Shown: positions 9,400 to 16,963 of the stretch, in pieces
Position numbering within the stretch: position 1 is the stretch's first letter
Layout of the letters: every line of letters begins with the position of its first letter
Assembly: GCF_004355225.1 (NCBI RefSeq)
Contig: NZ_CP037933.1
Coordinates: 1,240,001-1,304,000, forward strand
DNA: 64,000 nt
Reading direction: 5' to 3'
From: Flavobacterium nackdongense
GTDB taxonomy: Bacteria; Bacteroidota; Bacteroidia; Flavobacteriales; Flavobacteriaceae
Position numbers and translations under genes: made by a program
Notes under the pieces: generated by a model
What the model was told of the DNA's origin: nothing
Database searches by the model: none
The model's input: only the letters and a program-made list of their open reading frames with translations

Positions 9400-9545
9400 A
9401 TAGTCCCTCTGGGACAAACATCTTATTTACAACTGACTTACTACCAACACATAACCTCTACGAGGTTTGCTCCTTTAGGAGCAAAATATTGGTAGCAAAT
9501 AATAAAGTCACATCCTTATAAAATGTCCCGTAGGGACTATATTTA
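9400..9545. repeat. Nested palindromic repeat element (REP-like)
   Basis: This element fills most of the 378-base gene-free gap 9272-9649. It contains four small perfect hairpins: GTCCC/GGGAC (9403-9415), AACCTC/GAGGTT (9453-9467), TTTGCTCC/GGAGCAAA (9466-9484) and GTCCC/GGGAC (9525-9537). The whole is also an imperfect inverted repeat: the outer arms near 9401 and 9540 (TAGTCCC...GGGACTA) and the inner arms CTACCAA (9441-9447) and TTGGTAG (9489-9495) pair with each other. The pattern is that of a palindromic repetitive extragenic element, not a terminator, since the true terminator lies before it. No coding frame of note is present. Confidence 0.75.
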
Positions 9546-9649
9546 GTAGGATTTAATCAATTTCAAAAACTTTTGTCTGTCAGCAATGATTTTAAATTAA
9601 GTAAGAACAGCTATCTTAGCTTTAAAATTAAATATTTAAAATCGAACTA

Positions 9650-10795
9650 ATGACCAATATACTAGTTTTAGGAGCCGGAATGGTGGGCAGTGCGATGGCT
9701 GCGGATTTATCAGCAAACCACACTGTTACACTAGCAGATATAAGCCTTAACCGATTAGAACACATCAAAGAAAAACATCCTAAAATTGAAATTTTGCAAG
9801 TCGATGTGACTCACAAAGAAAAATTGCAATCCACTCTTGTCGATTTTGATTTTGTGGTTTGTGCTGTTCCCGGATTTCTAGGTTTCGAGACTATAAAAAC
9901 CGTAATTGAAGCTGGAAAAAATGTGGTGGACATTTCCTTTTTTCCTGAAAATGCGCTTGAATTAGATGCCTTGGCAAAAGAAAACAATGTCACTGCTATC
10001 GTCGATTGTGGCGTTGCACCAGGAATGCACAATATCATTTTGGGCTATTATAATGAAAAATTGAAGTTGACTGATTTCGAAACTTTAGTTGGCGGATTGC
10101 CAAAAGTTAAAAAATGGCCGTTCAATTACAAAGCCCCTTTTTCGCCTATTGATGTCATCGAAGAATATACTCGTCCGGCACGTTATGTCGAAAACGGAAA
10201 TATAATCACTCGCGAAGCTTTGACAGACTGTGAATTGGTAGAATTTGACAAAGTGGGAACCTTGGAATCTTTCAACTCTGATGGGTTGCGCTCCATTCTT
10301 TATACAATGCCGCACATCAAGAATATGAAAGAAAAAACACTTCGATATCCTGGCCACGTTGAATATGTGAAAGTCTTGAAAGACAGCGGATTCTTCAGTG
10401 AAAAGAAAATAATGATAAATGGAGCCGAAATATCACCACTCGAATTTACCAGCAAAATCCTTTTCAATGAATGGAAATTAGGCGAAACTGAAGAGGAATT
10501 AACCGTGATGCGCGTCTCTTTGAAAGGAAAAAATAAAAGCGGACAAATCGAACAGGTGGTTTATAATTTATACGACGAATATTGTCCAGAAACTCAAACC
10601 TCATCAATGGCGAGAACCACAGGATATACTGCAACGGCTGTTGCGAACCTATTTTTAGAAGGATTATTTACCGAAAAAGGAATTTTTCCTCCAGAACTTA
10701 TTGGGAAACACGAAGCCTGTTTTAACTATATTTTGAATTATTTAAAAGAGAGGAGCGTGAATTATATAAAAACGACAACCATACAAAAAATGTAA
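9650..10795 (+). CDS. Saccharopine dehydrogenase-like NAD(P)-binding protein
   Basis: The 381-residue protein opens with a Rossmann fold (MTNILVLGAGMVGSAMAADL, GxGxxG at about 8-13) and carries VDISFFPENALELDALAKE and DCGVAPGMHNIILGYY, the signature of the saccharopine dehydrogenase/homospermidine-synthase-like family. The C-terminal half forms the substrate domain (SMARTTGYTATAVANLF). Members act on amino-acid-derived imines such as saccharopine; here the precise substrate is not shown by context. It is preceded by a -7-like TATCTTAG and followed by two small membrane-protein genes and rlmH in the same direction. Confidence 0.8.
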   Translation: MTNILVLGAGMVGSAMAADLSANHTVTLADISLNRLEHIKEKHPKIEILQVDVTHKEKLQSTLVDFDFVVCAVPGFLGFETIKTVIEAGKNVVDISFFPENALELDALAKENNVTAIVDCGVAPGMHNIILGYYNEKLKLTDFETLVGGLPKVKKWPFNYKAPFSPIDVIEEYTRPARYVENGNIITREALTDCELVEFDKVGTLESFNSDGLRSILYTMPHIKNMKEKTLRYPGHVEYVKVLKDSGFFSEKKIMINGAEISPLEFTSKILFNEWKLGETEEELTVMRVSLKGKNKSGQIEQVVYNLYDEYCPETQTSSMARTTGYTATAVANLFLEGLFTEKGIFPPELIGKHEACFNYILNYLKERSVNYIKTTTIQKM

Positions 10796-10840
10796 GTTAT
10801 AATTCTTTTCTATATCTTTGATAATCTAAAAAACCATCCT

Positions 10841-11020
10841 ATGGACACTAAAAAAAGAACGTTAGTTATAGCAATACTGCTTATTATTTCAATTGGAAAT
10901 TATTCAAGAATAATCGATAATGGAACAATTCGAACAGTAGAATTTTTATCTATTTTTGTAATTGGCGCTTTAACGGCTCTTTTGATACGTGAAATTGCGA
11001 CGATTCTTAAAGGAAAGTAA
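10841..11020 (+). CDS. Small hypothetical membrane protein (59 aa)
   Basis: A short frame with ATG at 10841 and TAA at 11018-11020 encodes 59 residues: a basic start MDTKKRTL, a hydrophobic helix (about 8-20), a polar link NYSRIIDNGTIRT, a second helix (about 33-50) and a basic end ILKGK. This is a two-helix hairpin with both ends positive, so both ends probably face the cytoplasm. The gene starts 45 bases after the preceding stop and ends 4 bases before the next small gene, which supports it being real. I recognise no family. Confidence 0.6.
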   Translation: MDTKKRTLVIAILLIISIGNYSRIIDNGTIRTVEFLSIFVIGALTALLIREIATILKGK

Positions 11021-11024
11021 TTCT

Positions 11025-11234
11025 ATGAAAAACTCACAAATTCTTGTTCTATTCCTAATTGGAGCGGTGCTGACGGTCATTGGCGCCCTATTCAAAATCA
11101 CCAACGAACGAAAAGATTGGACGACTTTCTTCCTCATAATTGGGATGACTTTTGAGGCTGTTGCCGGAATAATGCTGTTGCTAAAATTAGTAAAGAAGAA
11201 CAAAAACAATACTGATTCGTTTCTAGACAGCTAA
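11025..11234 (+). CDS. GldL-like small two-helix membrane protein
   Basis: Start is placed at ATG 11025, 4 bases after the previous stop; an upstream in-frame GTG would overlap that gene. The 69 residues hold two helices, ILVLFLIGAVLTVIGALFK and FFLIIGMTFEAVAGIMLLL, separated by ITNERKDWTT, with a polar tail. The segment GALFKIT...IGMTFEA resembles the N-terminal membrane hairpin of GldL, the gliding/type IX secretion motor protein (GALFKI...IGLLTEAF), but the cytoplasmic part of GldL is missing. This likeness is my reading from memory. It is followed 6 bases later by rlmH. Confidence 0.65.
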   Translation: MKNSQILVLFLIGAVLTVIGALFKITNERKDWTTFFLIIGMTFEAVAGIMLLLKLVKKNKNNTDSFLDS

Positions 11235-11240
11235 ATTCCA

Positions 11241-11714
11241 ATGAACATCAAACTCATCGCCATTGGCAAAACCGACAATAAAAATTTGCAATCCTTGATT
11301 GACGAATATCAAAAACGGTTGTCGTTTTATATCAAATTCGATTTAGAGATTATCCCAGACATCAAGAACGTAAAAAACTTATCGGAAAGTCAACAAAAAG
11401 AAAAAGAAGGCGAATTGATTTTGGCGAAAATAACACCAGCCGACCAACTTATTTTATTGGACGAAAACGGAAAAACTTTTTCGAGCGTTGGCTTTTCAGC
11501 TGAATTGCAGAAGAAAATGAATTCGGGTGTAAAGACTTTGGTTTTCGTTATCGGTGGCCCTTATGGCTTTTCGGAAACGGTTTATGCCAAAGCACAAGGA
11601 AAAATATCGCTTTCGCTAATGACCTTTTCCCACCAAATGGTGCGTTTGTTTTTTATCGAACAACTATATCGCGGATTTACGATTTTGAAGAATGAACCGT
11701 ATCATCATCAGTAA
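11241..11714 (+). CDS. rlmH: 23S rRNA pseudouridine-1915 N3-methyltransferase
   Basis: The 157-residue protein is a full-length SPOUT-class RlmH: it begins MNIKLIAIGKTDNKNL, has LILLDENGKTFSS, the knot motif FVIGGPYGFSE, SLMTFSHQMVRLFFIEQLYR and ends in NEPYHHQ. It methylates pseudouridine 1915 in helix 69 of 23S rRNA using S-adenosylmethionine, acting on the assembled 70S ribosome. It is the last gene of the rightward cluster from 9650 and is followed by a heptanucleotide tandem repeat. Confidence 0.96.
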   Translation: MNIKLIAIGKTDNKNLQSLIDEYQKRLSFYIKFDLEIIPDIKNVKNLSESQQKEKEGELILAKITPADQLILLDENGKTFSSVGFSAELQKKMNSGVKTLVFVIGGPYGFSETVYAKAQGKISLSLMTFSHQMVRLFFIEQLYRGFTILKNEPYHHQ

Positions 11715-11717
11715 TTT

Positions 11718-11745
11718 CAGATTGCAGATTGCAGATTGCAGATTT
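11718..11745. repeat. Heptanucleotide tandem repeat (CAGATTG type)
   Basis: About four copies of the 7-base unit CAGATTG lie 4 bases after the rlmH stop codon. Related 7-base repeats occur at several other intergenic sites in the window. Confidence 0.85.
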
Positions 11746-11811
11746 TTGAATTTTATTTTTAGCCATTTTGTCATTCCGTAGGAATCTCTAAAGGGATTTC
11801 AATTTACGGAA

Positions 11812-12459
11812 TTAGAATATGAATTCTACATTAGTTCTATTTATATTAGGAATAGGAAATTTCAAACTTTGAATTAAAATTTCATCTTCAATATACTTTC
11901 CAAAAGGTAAATCGTTGGCAAAACAAAATATAAATTTATGAGGTTTATCACTTGGTAAACCGTTCAAATATTCTTGTAAATTTTCTTTCTTAACTAAAAC
12001 ATTTTTCATAGATAACAAATCAATTGTATTAATTTTATTCTGCTTATCAAAAAAAACTATGTGACCAAATTCAGGTTTCTCCATTTTATAAAACACTTTC
12101 GTGAATGGCAGAAACGCCATATTCTTCCCTATACTATCCGCATACGAATAATAATTTTCGGCCAATTCATTTTTGTGTGCTGAATTTCGCTTTTTCTCTT
12201 GTATTTTCATCACTTCGGGAATGACTAATTTCAATGGCAATCGCTTGTCAATATTAAAAATCCCGTTAGTTGAACTAATCGAGTTATTTCGATTGACTTC
12301 GGCCAACGTATCTTTGTCTTTGGTTATAAAGAAAATATAAATCGGCGAATGATCTTGCACCTCCGAAACAATTGTAACATTGGATTTTGGCAATAAAACA
12401 GTTTCTTTATTTCCGCAAGAAAACAACACAAAAAGAATTACTAAACTAAAATACTTCAT
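11812..12459 (-). CDS. Hypothetical lipoprotein
   Basis: The 215-residue protein begins MKYFSLVILFVLFSCGNKE, a lipoprotein signal with lipobox cysteine C15, so it is probably anchored in a membrane on the periplasmic side. The rest is mixed alpha/beta with KVFYKMEKPEFGHIVFFDKQ and RTNVEFIF at the end; I recognise no domain. The FFDKQNKINTIDLLSMKNVL stretch has some look of a thioredoxin-like or biopolymer-transport fold, but this is not firm. Its start overlaps the folP stop codon by one base, so it is co-transcribed with folP. Confidence 0.65.
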   Translation of the reverse strand: MKYFSLVILFVLFSCGNKETVLLPKSNVTIVSEVQDHSPIYIFFITKDKDTLAEVNRNNSISSTNGIFNIDKRLPLKLVIPEVMKIQEKKRNSAHKNELAENYYSYADSIGKNMAFLPFTKVFYKMEKPEFGHIVFFDKQNKINTIDLLSMKNVLVKKENLQEYLNGLPSDKPHKFIFCFANDLPFGKYIEDEILIQSLKFPIPNINRTNVEFIF

Positions 12460-13286
12460 TACAACTTGTTGATTTTATTATATAAATCAACACATTCCAT
12501 CGCTTCTTTTACATCGTGAACCCGAAGAATTTTAGCTCCTTTTATCAATGCAATCGAATTCAAAACCGTGGTTCCATTCAAAGCCTCATCGGCAGTAGAA
12601 TTTAAGGTTTTATAAATCATAGATTTTCTTGAAAATCCAGCCAGCAAAGGCAATTCCAAGATATCGAAGAGTTCCATTTTTTGTAAAACTTCATAATTTT
12701 GATCCAAAGTTTTGGCAAAACCGAAGCCCGGATCGATAATCAAATCGTTGATTCCGAAACTTCTCGCTCTAGCCACTTTTTCAGAAAAATAGAAAAGGAT
12801 TTCTTTGACAATATCCTCATAACTTGTCATCTTTTGCATAGTTTCAGGAGTGCCACGCATATGCATCATAATGTAAGGAACATTGCATTTTGCAATGGTT
12901 TCCAGCATATTATCATCCAGATTTCCTGCCGAAATATCGTTGATCATAGCCGCACCATTTTCGATGCAAACTTTCGCCACTTCGCTTCTAAAAGTATCCA
13001 CAGAGAGCAGCGCCTCTGGGTAATATTCTAAAATAAGATTGATAATAGGAATAATTCTTTGCAGTTCTTCTTCTTCCGAAACATATTCGGCGCTGGGTTT
13101 GCTAGAATAGGCTCCAACATCAATAAATGTCGCTCCCTCATGGAGCATTTTGCCTACTTTAGTTAGCATTTCACTGTTGCTTTTATACATTCCCCCATCG
13201 TAAAATGAATTGGGAGTCACATTCAAAATCCCCATTACTTTGGGAGTTGTCAAATCAATCAATTGTCCTTTGCAGTTTATTGTCAT
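12459..13286 (-). CDS. folP: Dihydropteroate synthase
   Basis: The 275-residue TIM-barrel protein has the DHPS signatures MGILNVTPNSFYDGG, FIDVGAYSSKPSAEYVS, LLSVDTFRSEVA, MINDISAG, PYIMMHMRG, LIIDPGFGFAKT and the terminal ILRVHDVKEA. It joins p-aminobenzoate to the pterin pyrophosphate in folate synthesis and is the sulfonamide target. The SSKP variant (with SK in place of the usual TR in S-TRPG) is normal for Bacteroidetes in my memory. It heads a two-gene leftward unit with the lipoprotein gene at 11812. Confidence 0.96.
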   Translation of the reverse strand: MTINCKGQLIDLTTPKVMGILNVTPNSFYDGGMYKSNSEMLTKVGKMLHEGATFIDVGAYSSKPSAEYVSEEEELQRIIPIINLILEYYPEALLSVDTFRSEVAKVCIENGAAMINDISAGNLDDNMLETIAKCNVPYIMMHMRGTPETMQKMTSYEDIVKEILFYFSEKVARARSFGINDLIIDPGFGFAKTLDQNYEVLQKMELFDILELPLLAGFSRKSMIYKTLNSTADEALNGTTVLNSIALIKGAKILRVHDVKEAMECVDLYNKINKL

Positions 13287-13374
13287 CTTAAATCAAATTT
13301 CGTTAATTATCATTTTTACATCCCATAAATATTCCCTATTTTTGAGGAAATTTTTTGACAAATATAACCAATAA

Positions 13375-13938
13375 ATGAACATAACTTCGCAACAATACGA
13401 TAGCGTAATTGCAATTTGCCGAGCGCTATTTATCAATAAAATGAAAGATTACGGCAGTGCTTGGCGTATTTTGAGATTGCCGTCGCTAACCGATCAAATA
13501 TTTATCAAAGCACAACGTATAAGAAGTTTACAAGAAAACGAAGTTCGAAAAGTAGACGAAGACGAAACTGGAGAATTTATAGGAATCATCAATTATTCGA
13601 TAATGGCGCTGATTCAGTTAGAGTTGGGCGTGGTCGATCAACCGGATTTAAATGTAGAAGAAGCCACTCAATTATATGACGAAAAAGTACAATTGACCAA
13701 AGAATTGATGGAAGCCAAAAACCACGATTACGGTGAAGCTTGGCGCGAAATGCGTGTGAGTTCTTTGACAGATTTGATTCTTCAAAAATTACTTCGTGTG
13801 AAACAAATCGAAGATAATAAAGGAAAAACTTTAGTCTCAGAAGGTATCGATGCCAATTATCAGGATATGATAAATTATGCGGTTTTTGCGTTGATATTAA
13901 GCCCCCTAACCCCCAAAGGGGGAACTCCAAAATTGTAA
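13375..13938 (+). CDS. DUF1599 protein with internal duplication
   Basis: The 187-residue protein consists of two similar halves. Repeat A (about 20-90) reads NKMKDYGSAWRILRLPSLTDQIFIKAQRI and repeat B (about 105-180) reads EAKNHDYGEAWREMRVSSLTDLI. Each half has DYGxAWR and SLTDxI and ends in a NYxxxALI helix. This is the DUF1599 family, all-helical; its fold has been compared with nucleotide-related domains, but no activity is established. The last 13 residues (SPLTPKGGTPKL) are encoded by a dispersed palindromic repeat, so the native C-terminus was probably different. It is divergent from folP and precedes a thioredoxin-like membrane protein gene by 23 bases. Confidence 0.8.
   Translation: MNITSQQYDSVIAICRALFINKMKDYGSAWRILRLPSLTDQIFIKAQRIRSLQENEVRKVDEDETGEFIGIINYSIMALIQLELGVVDQPDLNVEEATQLYDEKVQLTKELMEAKNHDYGEAWREMRVSSLTDLILQKLLRVKQIEDNKGKTLVSEGIDANYQDMINYAVFALILSPLTPKGGTPKL
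13900..13926. repeat. C-rich palindromic repeat, translated in the DUF1599 tail
   Basis: The 27 bases contain CCCCC and GGGGG arms around a short AAA loop and match the elements at 33212-33237 and 33311-33336 at nearly every base. The coding frame reads SPLTPKGG through it. Confidence 0.85.
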
Positions 13939-13961
13939 TTGTACCACAAAACAATAAAAAA

Positions 13962-15062
13962 ATGAAAACCATCATCACCCAATTTTCCAGACTATTTGTC
14001 GGGATTTTATTTATTATTTCAGGATTAATAAAACTCAATGATCCTTTAGGATTTTCTTATAAACTGGACGAATATTTTAGTGAGCCTGTTTTCAATATGC
14101 CGTTTTTTGTGCCTTATTCATTGGCAATAGCCTTATTTTTGGTCATTCTTGAAGTGGTTTTAGGCGTCATGTTACTCATTGGTTACAAATCAAAATGGAC
14201 GATTTGGAGTTTGTTGCTTTTGGTGATTCTATTCACTTTTTTAACTTTTTATTCCGCCTATTTTGATGTGGTAAAAGACTGCGGTTGCTTTGGCGATGCC
14301 TTACATTTAACTCCTTGGCAATCTTTTTCGAAAGACCTTATCTTATTATTTTTTATTCTAATTTTATTTTTCAATCAAAAACTTATTAAACCCTTATTTT
14401 CGAATAAAATTCAAAATATTTTGGTTCTAACAAGTATTATTTTGTGTTCTTTTATGGGATATTGGGTTATCAATCATTTGCCCTTGAAAGATTTTAGACC
14501 TTATAAAGTAGGCACCAACATCCGAAAATCAATGGAAATTCCTGATAGCGCTCCAAAAAGTGTCGTTGAAATGATTTTCATCTATAAAGTGAATGGCGTT
14601 GACAAAGAATTTACCGAAAAAGATTTGATGAATCTTCCTGAAGGTGCCGAATTTGTCGATAGAAAAGACAAAATTATTGTACAAGGCTATGTCCCCCCTA
14701 TTCACGATTTCAAACTAGAATTAAACGGAGAAGAGCAAACCGATATGATTTTATCTAAAGAAAAAGCACTGCTAATTGTAGCGTATGATTTAGAAAAAGC
14801 AAATGTTCTTGGATTGCAAAAAATAAATGAATTACACAAAAAAGCAACTGCAAAAGGATATTATGTTGGCCTACTAACAGGCTCTTCGGCAGAAGTAATC
14901 GCAAAGATTAAAACTCAAAATAACTTTGATTTTGACTGCCTATTTTGCGATGCAACCGCTTTGAAAACGATCGAAAGAGCGAATCCTAGCTTCGTTATTC
15001 TGAATTACGGAACCGTAACACAAAAAGTACATTACAACGACATCGAAGATTTGAAACTATAA
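13962..15062 (+). CDS. BT_3928-type protein: MauE/DoxX-like membrane domain plus thioredoxin-like domain
   Basis: The 366-residue protein has an N-terminal membrane domain with four to five helices (about 5-170). It contains FSRLFVGILFIISGLIKLNDP, the pattern of MauE/DoxX-like proteins, and KDCGCFGDAL, a cysteine pair in a loop. The C-terminal part (about 185-366) resembles a thioredoxin fold (LLIVAYDLEKANVLGLQKINELHKKA) but lacks a CxxC at the expected place; a lone DCLFCDA pair lies later. I believe it belongs to the group named after BT_3928. A redox or disulfide relay role is inferred. Small TlpA-like and membrane genes follow in the same direction. Confidence 0.75.
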   Translation: MKTIITQFSRLFVGILFIISGLIKLNDPLGFSYKLDEYFSEPVFNMPFFVPYSLAIALFLVILEVVLGVMLLIGYKSKWTIWSLLLLVILFTFLTFYSAYFDVVKDCGCFGDALHLTPWQSFSKDLILLFFILILFFNQKLIKPLFSNKIQNILVLTSIILCSFMGYWVINHLPLKDFRPYKVGTNIRKSMEIPDSAPKSVVEMIFIYKVNGVDKEFTEKDLMNLPEGAEFVDRKDKIIVQGYVPPIHDFKLELNGEEQTDMILSKEKALLIVAYDLEKANVLGLQKINELHKKATAKGYYVGLLTGSSAEVIAKIKTQNNFDFDCLFCDATALKTIERANPSFVILNYGTVTQKVHYNDIEDLKL

Positions 15063-15083
15063 CCTATTATTTTGCATTTGATT

Positions 15084-15356
15084 ATGAGCAGTAGACGAGA
15101 AAGAAGAAAAAGGAAATTGATATTAGTTTTTATAAGTTGCATTGTATTTGGAATAGGATATTTCTTTCTGAATGTGGTGTCTAAAATTTATGAAGTCCCT
15201 TTAGGCTTGACTTTTCACGTTATTTTTGGATGTACCTTAATGGCAATATCTGGCATTTACATCGGCTATACGATCAAACAATTGTATTTTACTAAGAAAA
15301 GAAAAAGAACCAAAAGAGTGTATCTAGATGAGAATTCCGACGAAAATTCGAAATAA
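15084..15356 (+). CDS. Hypothetical two-helix membrane protein
   Basis: The ATG at 15084 is preferred to a TTG 12 bases upstream. The 90 residues start with a very basic MSSRRERRKRK, followed by two helices (about 12-30 and 42-65) and a basic, then acidic tail (KKRKRTKRVYLDENSDENSK). By the positive-inside rule both ends are cytoplasmic. It lies 21 bases after the previous gene and is probably co-transcribed. I recognise no family. Confidence 0.6.
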   Translation: MSSRRERRKRKLILVFISCIVFGIGYFFLNVVSKIYEVPLGLTFHVIFGCTLMAISGIYIGYTIKQLYFTKKRKRTKRVYLDENSDENSK

Positions 15357-15486
15357 AATAGTAAAGCTTTTTTAGATATAAATTACAAAAATTTACGAAA
15401 TCGAAATAGTACAATTACCTGAAATAATGCGTTTTAGTCTTCGCTAATTTAGATTTAAAATGTAACTTTGGGCAAACTTTTTAAAA

Positions 15487-15990
15487 ATGAAAAAAATACT
15501 TCTATTGCTTATAGCCGTTACAAGTTTCTCTTGTTCGCAAGCGCAAAAAAATTCTTTTTCTAAAGAAGCTTTATCAGAAACTTTATTGTCTAATGATGGC
15601 AAACAAGTCGCTTTCAAAAATATTCTAAAAAGTCACAAAGGCAAAACCCTTGTTGTTGAAGTTTGGGCATCTTGGTGCGGTGACTGTGTCAAAGCAATGC
15701 CGAAAATCAAAGAATTACAAGCCAATAATCCTACGGTAGATTATGTATTCATTTCGATGGACAAAACAGCCGACAAATGGAAAGAAGGAATCGCAAAACA
15801 CGGAATCATCGGAGATCATTATATGGCTAATGACCAAATGAAAGGGGTTTTCGGAAAAGCAATAGACTTAGATTGGATTCCGAGATACATTATTATAGAT
15901 AAAACGGGAAAAATAGTGATTTACAGAGCCATCGAAACCGATTTTGAAAAAATAAATGCTGAATTGAAGAAGTTGGAAGCGGGAAGCTAG
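15487..15990 (+). CDS. TlpA-like thioredoxin-fold lipoprotein
   Basis: The 167-residue protein starts with a lipoprotein signal (lipobox SFSC, C16). It then has a thioredoxin fold with VEVWASWCGDCVKAMPKIKE (redox pair C64-x-x-C67) and the cis-proline segment DWIPRYIIIDKTGKI. Such periplasmic TlpA/ResA-like proteins reduce or isomerise disulfides, for example in cytochrome c maturation. An exact -7 box TAACTTTG is at 15463-15470. The last residues (KKLEAGS) are encoded by the start of a heptanucleotide repeat, so the C-terminus may have been altered by the repeat. Confidence 0.88.
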   Translation: MKKILLLLIAVTSFSCSQAQKNSFSKEALSETLLSNDGKQVAFKNILKSHKGKTLVVEVWASWCGDCVKAMPKIKELQANNPTVDYVFISMDKTADKWKEGIAKHGIIGDHYMANDQMKGVFGKAIDLDWIPRYIIIDKTGKIVIYRAIETDFEKINAELKKLEAGS

Positions 15991-16027
15991 TAAATGGAAG
16001 TGGGAAGTGGGAAGATGGAAGCAGGAA
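15971..16027. repeat. Heptanucleotide tandem repeat (TGGAAG type)
   Basis: Imperfect copies of (T)TGGAAG/GTGGGAA run from the last codons of the TlpA-like gene into the gap before tpiA. They belong to the same class as the repeats at 41231 and 62447. Confidence 0.75.
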
Positions 16028-16085
16028 ACTTATCAATTGTTGAGAAATATCAAACAATAAACAACAAACAATAAATACAATTAAA

Positions 16086-16838
16086 ATGAGAAAGAAGATT
16101 GTTGCAGGAAACTGGAAAATGCATAAAAATGCCACTCAAACTGCAGAATTATTAAACGAATTAAAAACTCAAGTTTCGAAAGAAGATAACAAAGAAGTAA
16201 TTGTAGCACCTACATTTGTCAATTTGGTGTTGGCCACTAGCCTTTTGGAGTCAACTCCAATCCAAGTAGCTGCACAAAATATGCACCAAGCCGAAAGTGG
16301 CGCTTACACTGGCGAAATCGCAGCCGATATGCTTAAAAGTGTTGGGGTAAATACGGTAATTCTTGGGCATTCAGAACGAAGAGCTATTTTTCACGAATCG
16401 GATGCCTTGATTGCTAGCAAAGTGGACACGGCTTTGCAACACGATATGACTGTTATTTTTTGCTTTGGCGAAGAATTGAAAGACCGTCAATCGAAAAACC
16501 ATTTCAATATCGTTGAAAACCAATTGAAAGATGGTTTGTTTCATCTTCAAGCCAAAGATTGGGAAAAAATCGTTTTGGCATACGAACCAGTTTGGGCTAT
16601 TGGAACAGGCGAAACGGCTAGTCCAGAACAAGCGCAAGAAATGCACGAATTCATCAGAGAAACGGTTCGCAAAGCTTTTGGAAGCGATATCGCCGAAGAT
16701 GTTTCTATCCTTTATGGTGGAAGTGTAAAACCAGACAACGCCAAAGAAATTTTCTCTAAACCAGATGTAGACGGCGGTCTAATTGGTGGAGCAGCGCTTA
16801 ACGCCAAAGATTTTATGGCAATCGTAAACGCTATCTAA
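16086..16838 (+). CDS. tpiA: Triosephosphate isomerase
   Basis: The 250-residue TIM-barrel enzyme has every expected motif: AGNWKMHKN (lysine near residue 12), the catalytic histidine in VILGHSERR, the catalytic glutamate in LAYEPVWAIGTG, and YGGSVKPDNA with GGLIGGAAL for phosphate binding. It interconverts dihydroxyacetone phosphate and glyceraldehyde-3-phosphate in glycolysis. It is followed by a terminator, so it ends its transcription unit. Confidence 0.98.
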   Translation: MRKKIVAGNWKMHKNATQTAELLNELKTQVSKEDNKEVIVAPTFVNLVLATSLLESTPIQVAAQNMHQAESGAYTGEIAADMLKSVGVNTVILGHSERRAIFHESDALIASKVDTALQHDMTVIFCFGEELKDRQSKNHFNIVENQLKDGLFHLQAKDWEKIVLAYEPVWAIGTGETASPEQAQEMHEFIRETVRKAFGSDIAEDVSILYGGSVKPDNAKEIFSKPDVDGGLIGGAALNAKDFMAIVNAI

Positions 16839-16864
16839 AAGTTTAGATTCACTTTTTAAAAGAG

Positions 16865-16896
16865 TCCCCAATTATGAAAATAGTTGGGGATTTTTT
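16865..16896 (+). terminator. Terminator after tpiA
   Basis: TCCCCAATTA (16865-16874) pairs with TAGTTGGGGA (16881-16890), with one wobble, around a 6-base loop. Six T follow. An ATG in the loop is in frame with the next gene but is unlikely to be its start. Confidence 0.88.
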
Positions 16897-16931
16897 AATT
16901 TTGTTTCTAACCGATGTAAACACTAATTTCG

Positions 16932-16939
16932 TAAATTTG
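16932..16939 (+). promoter_or_regulatory. Candidate -7 box of the cardiolipin-synthase-like gene
   Basis: TAAATTTG matches TAnnTTTG exactly and lies 25 bases before the chosen ATG at 16964. No TTG is at the ideal distance, so the -33 part is weak. Confidence 0.4.
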
Positions 16940-16963
16940 ATAGGTACTTTTATCACATTTCAA

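Noticed and set aside
11718..11745. 7-base repeats as a CRISPR array
   Set aside because: Units are too short and contiguous, with no spacers and no cas genes in the window.
16874..16963. N-terminal extension of the cardiolipin-synthase-like protein
   Set aside because: The upstream ATG lies in the loop of the tpiA terminator and upstream of the -7 box. The extension has no conserved look.
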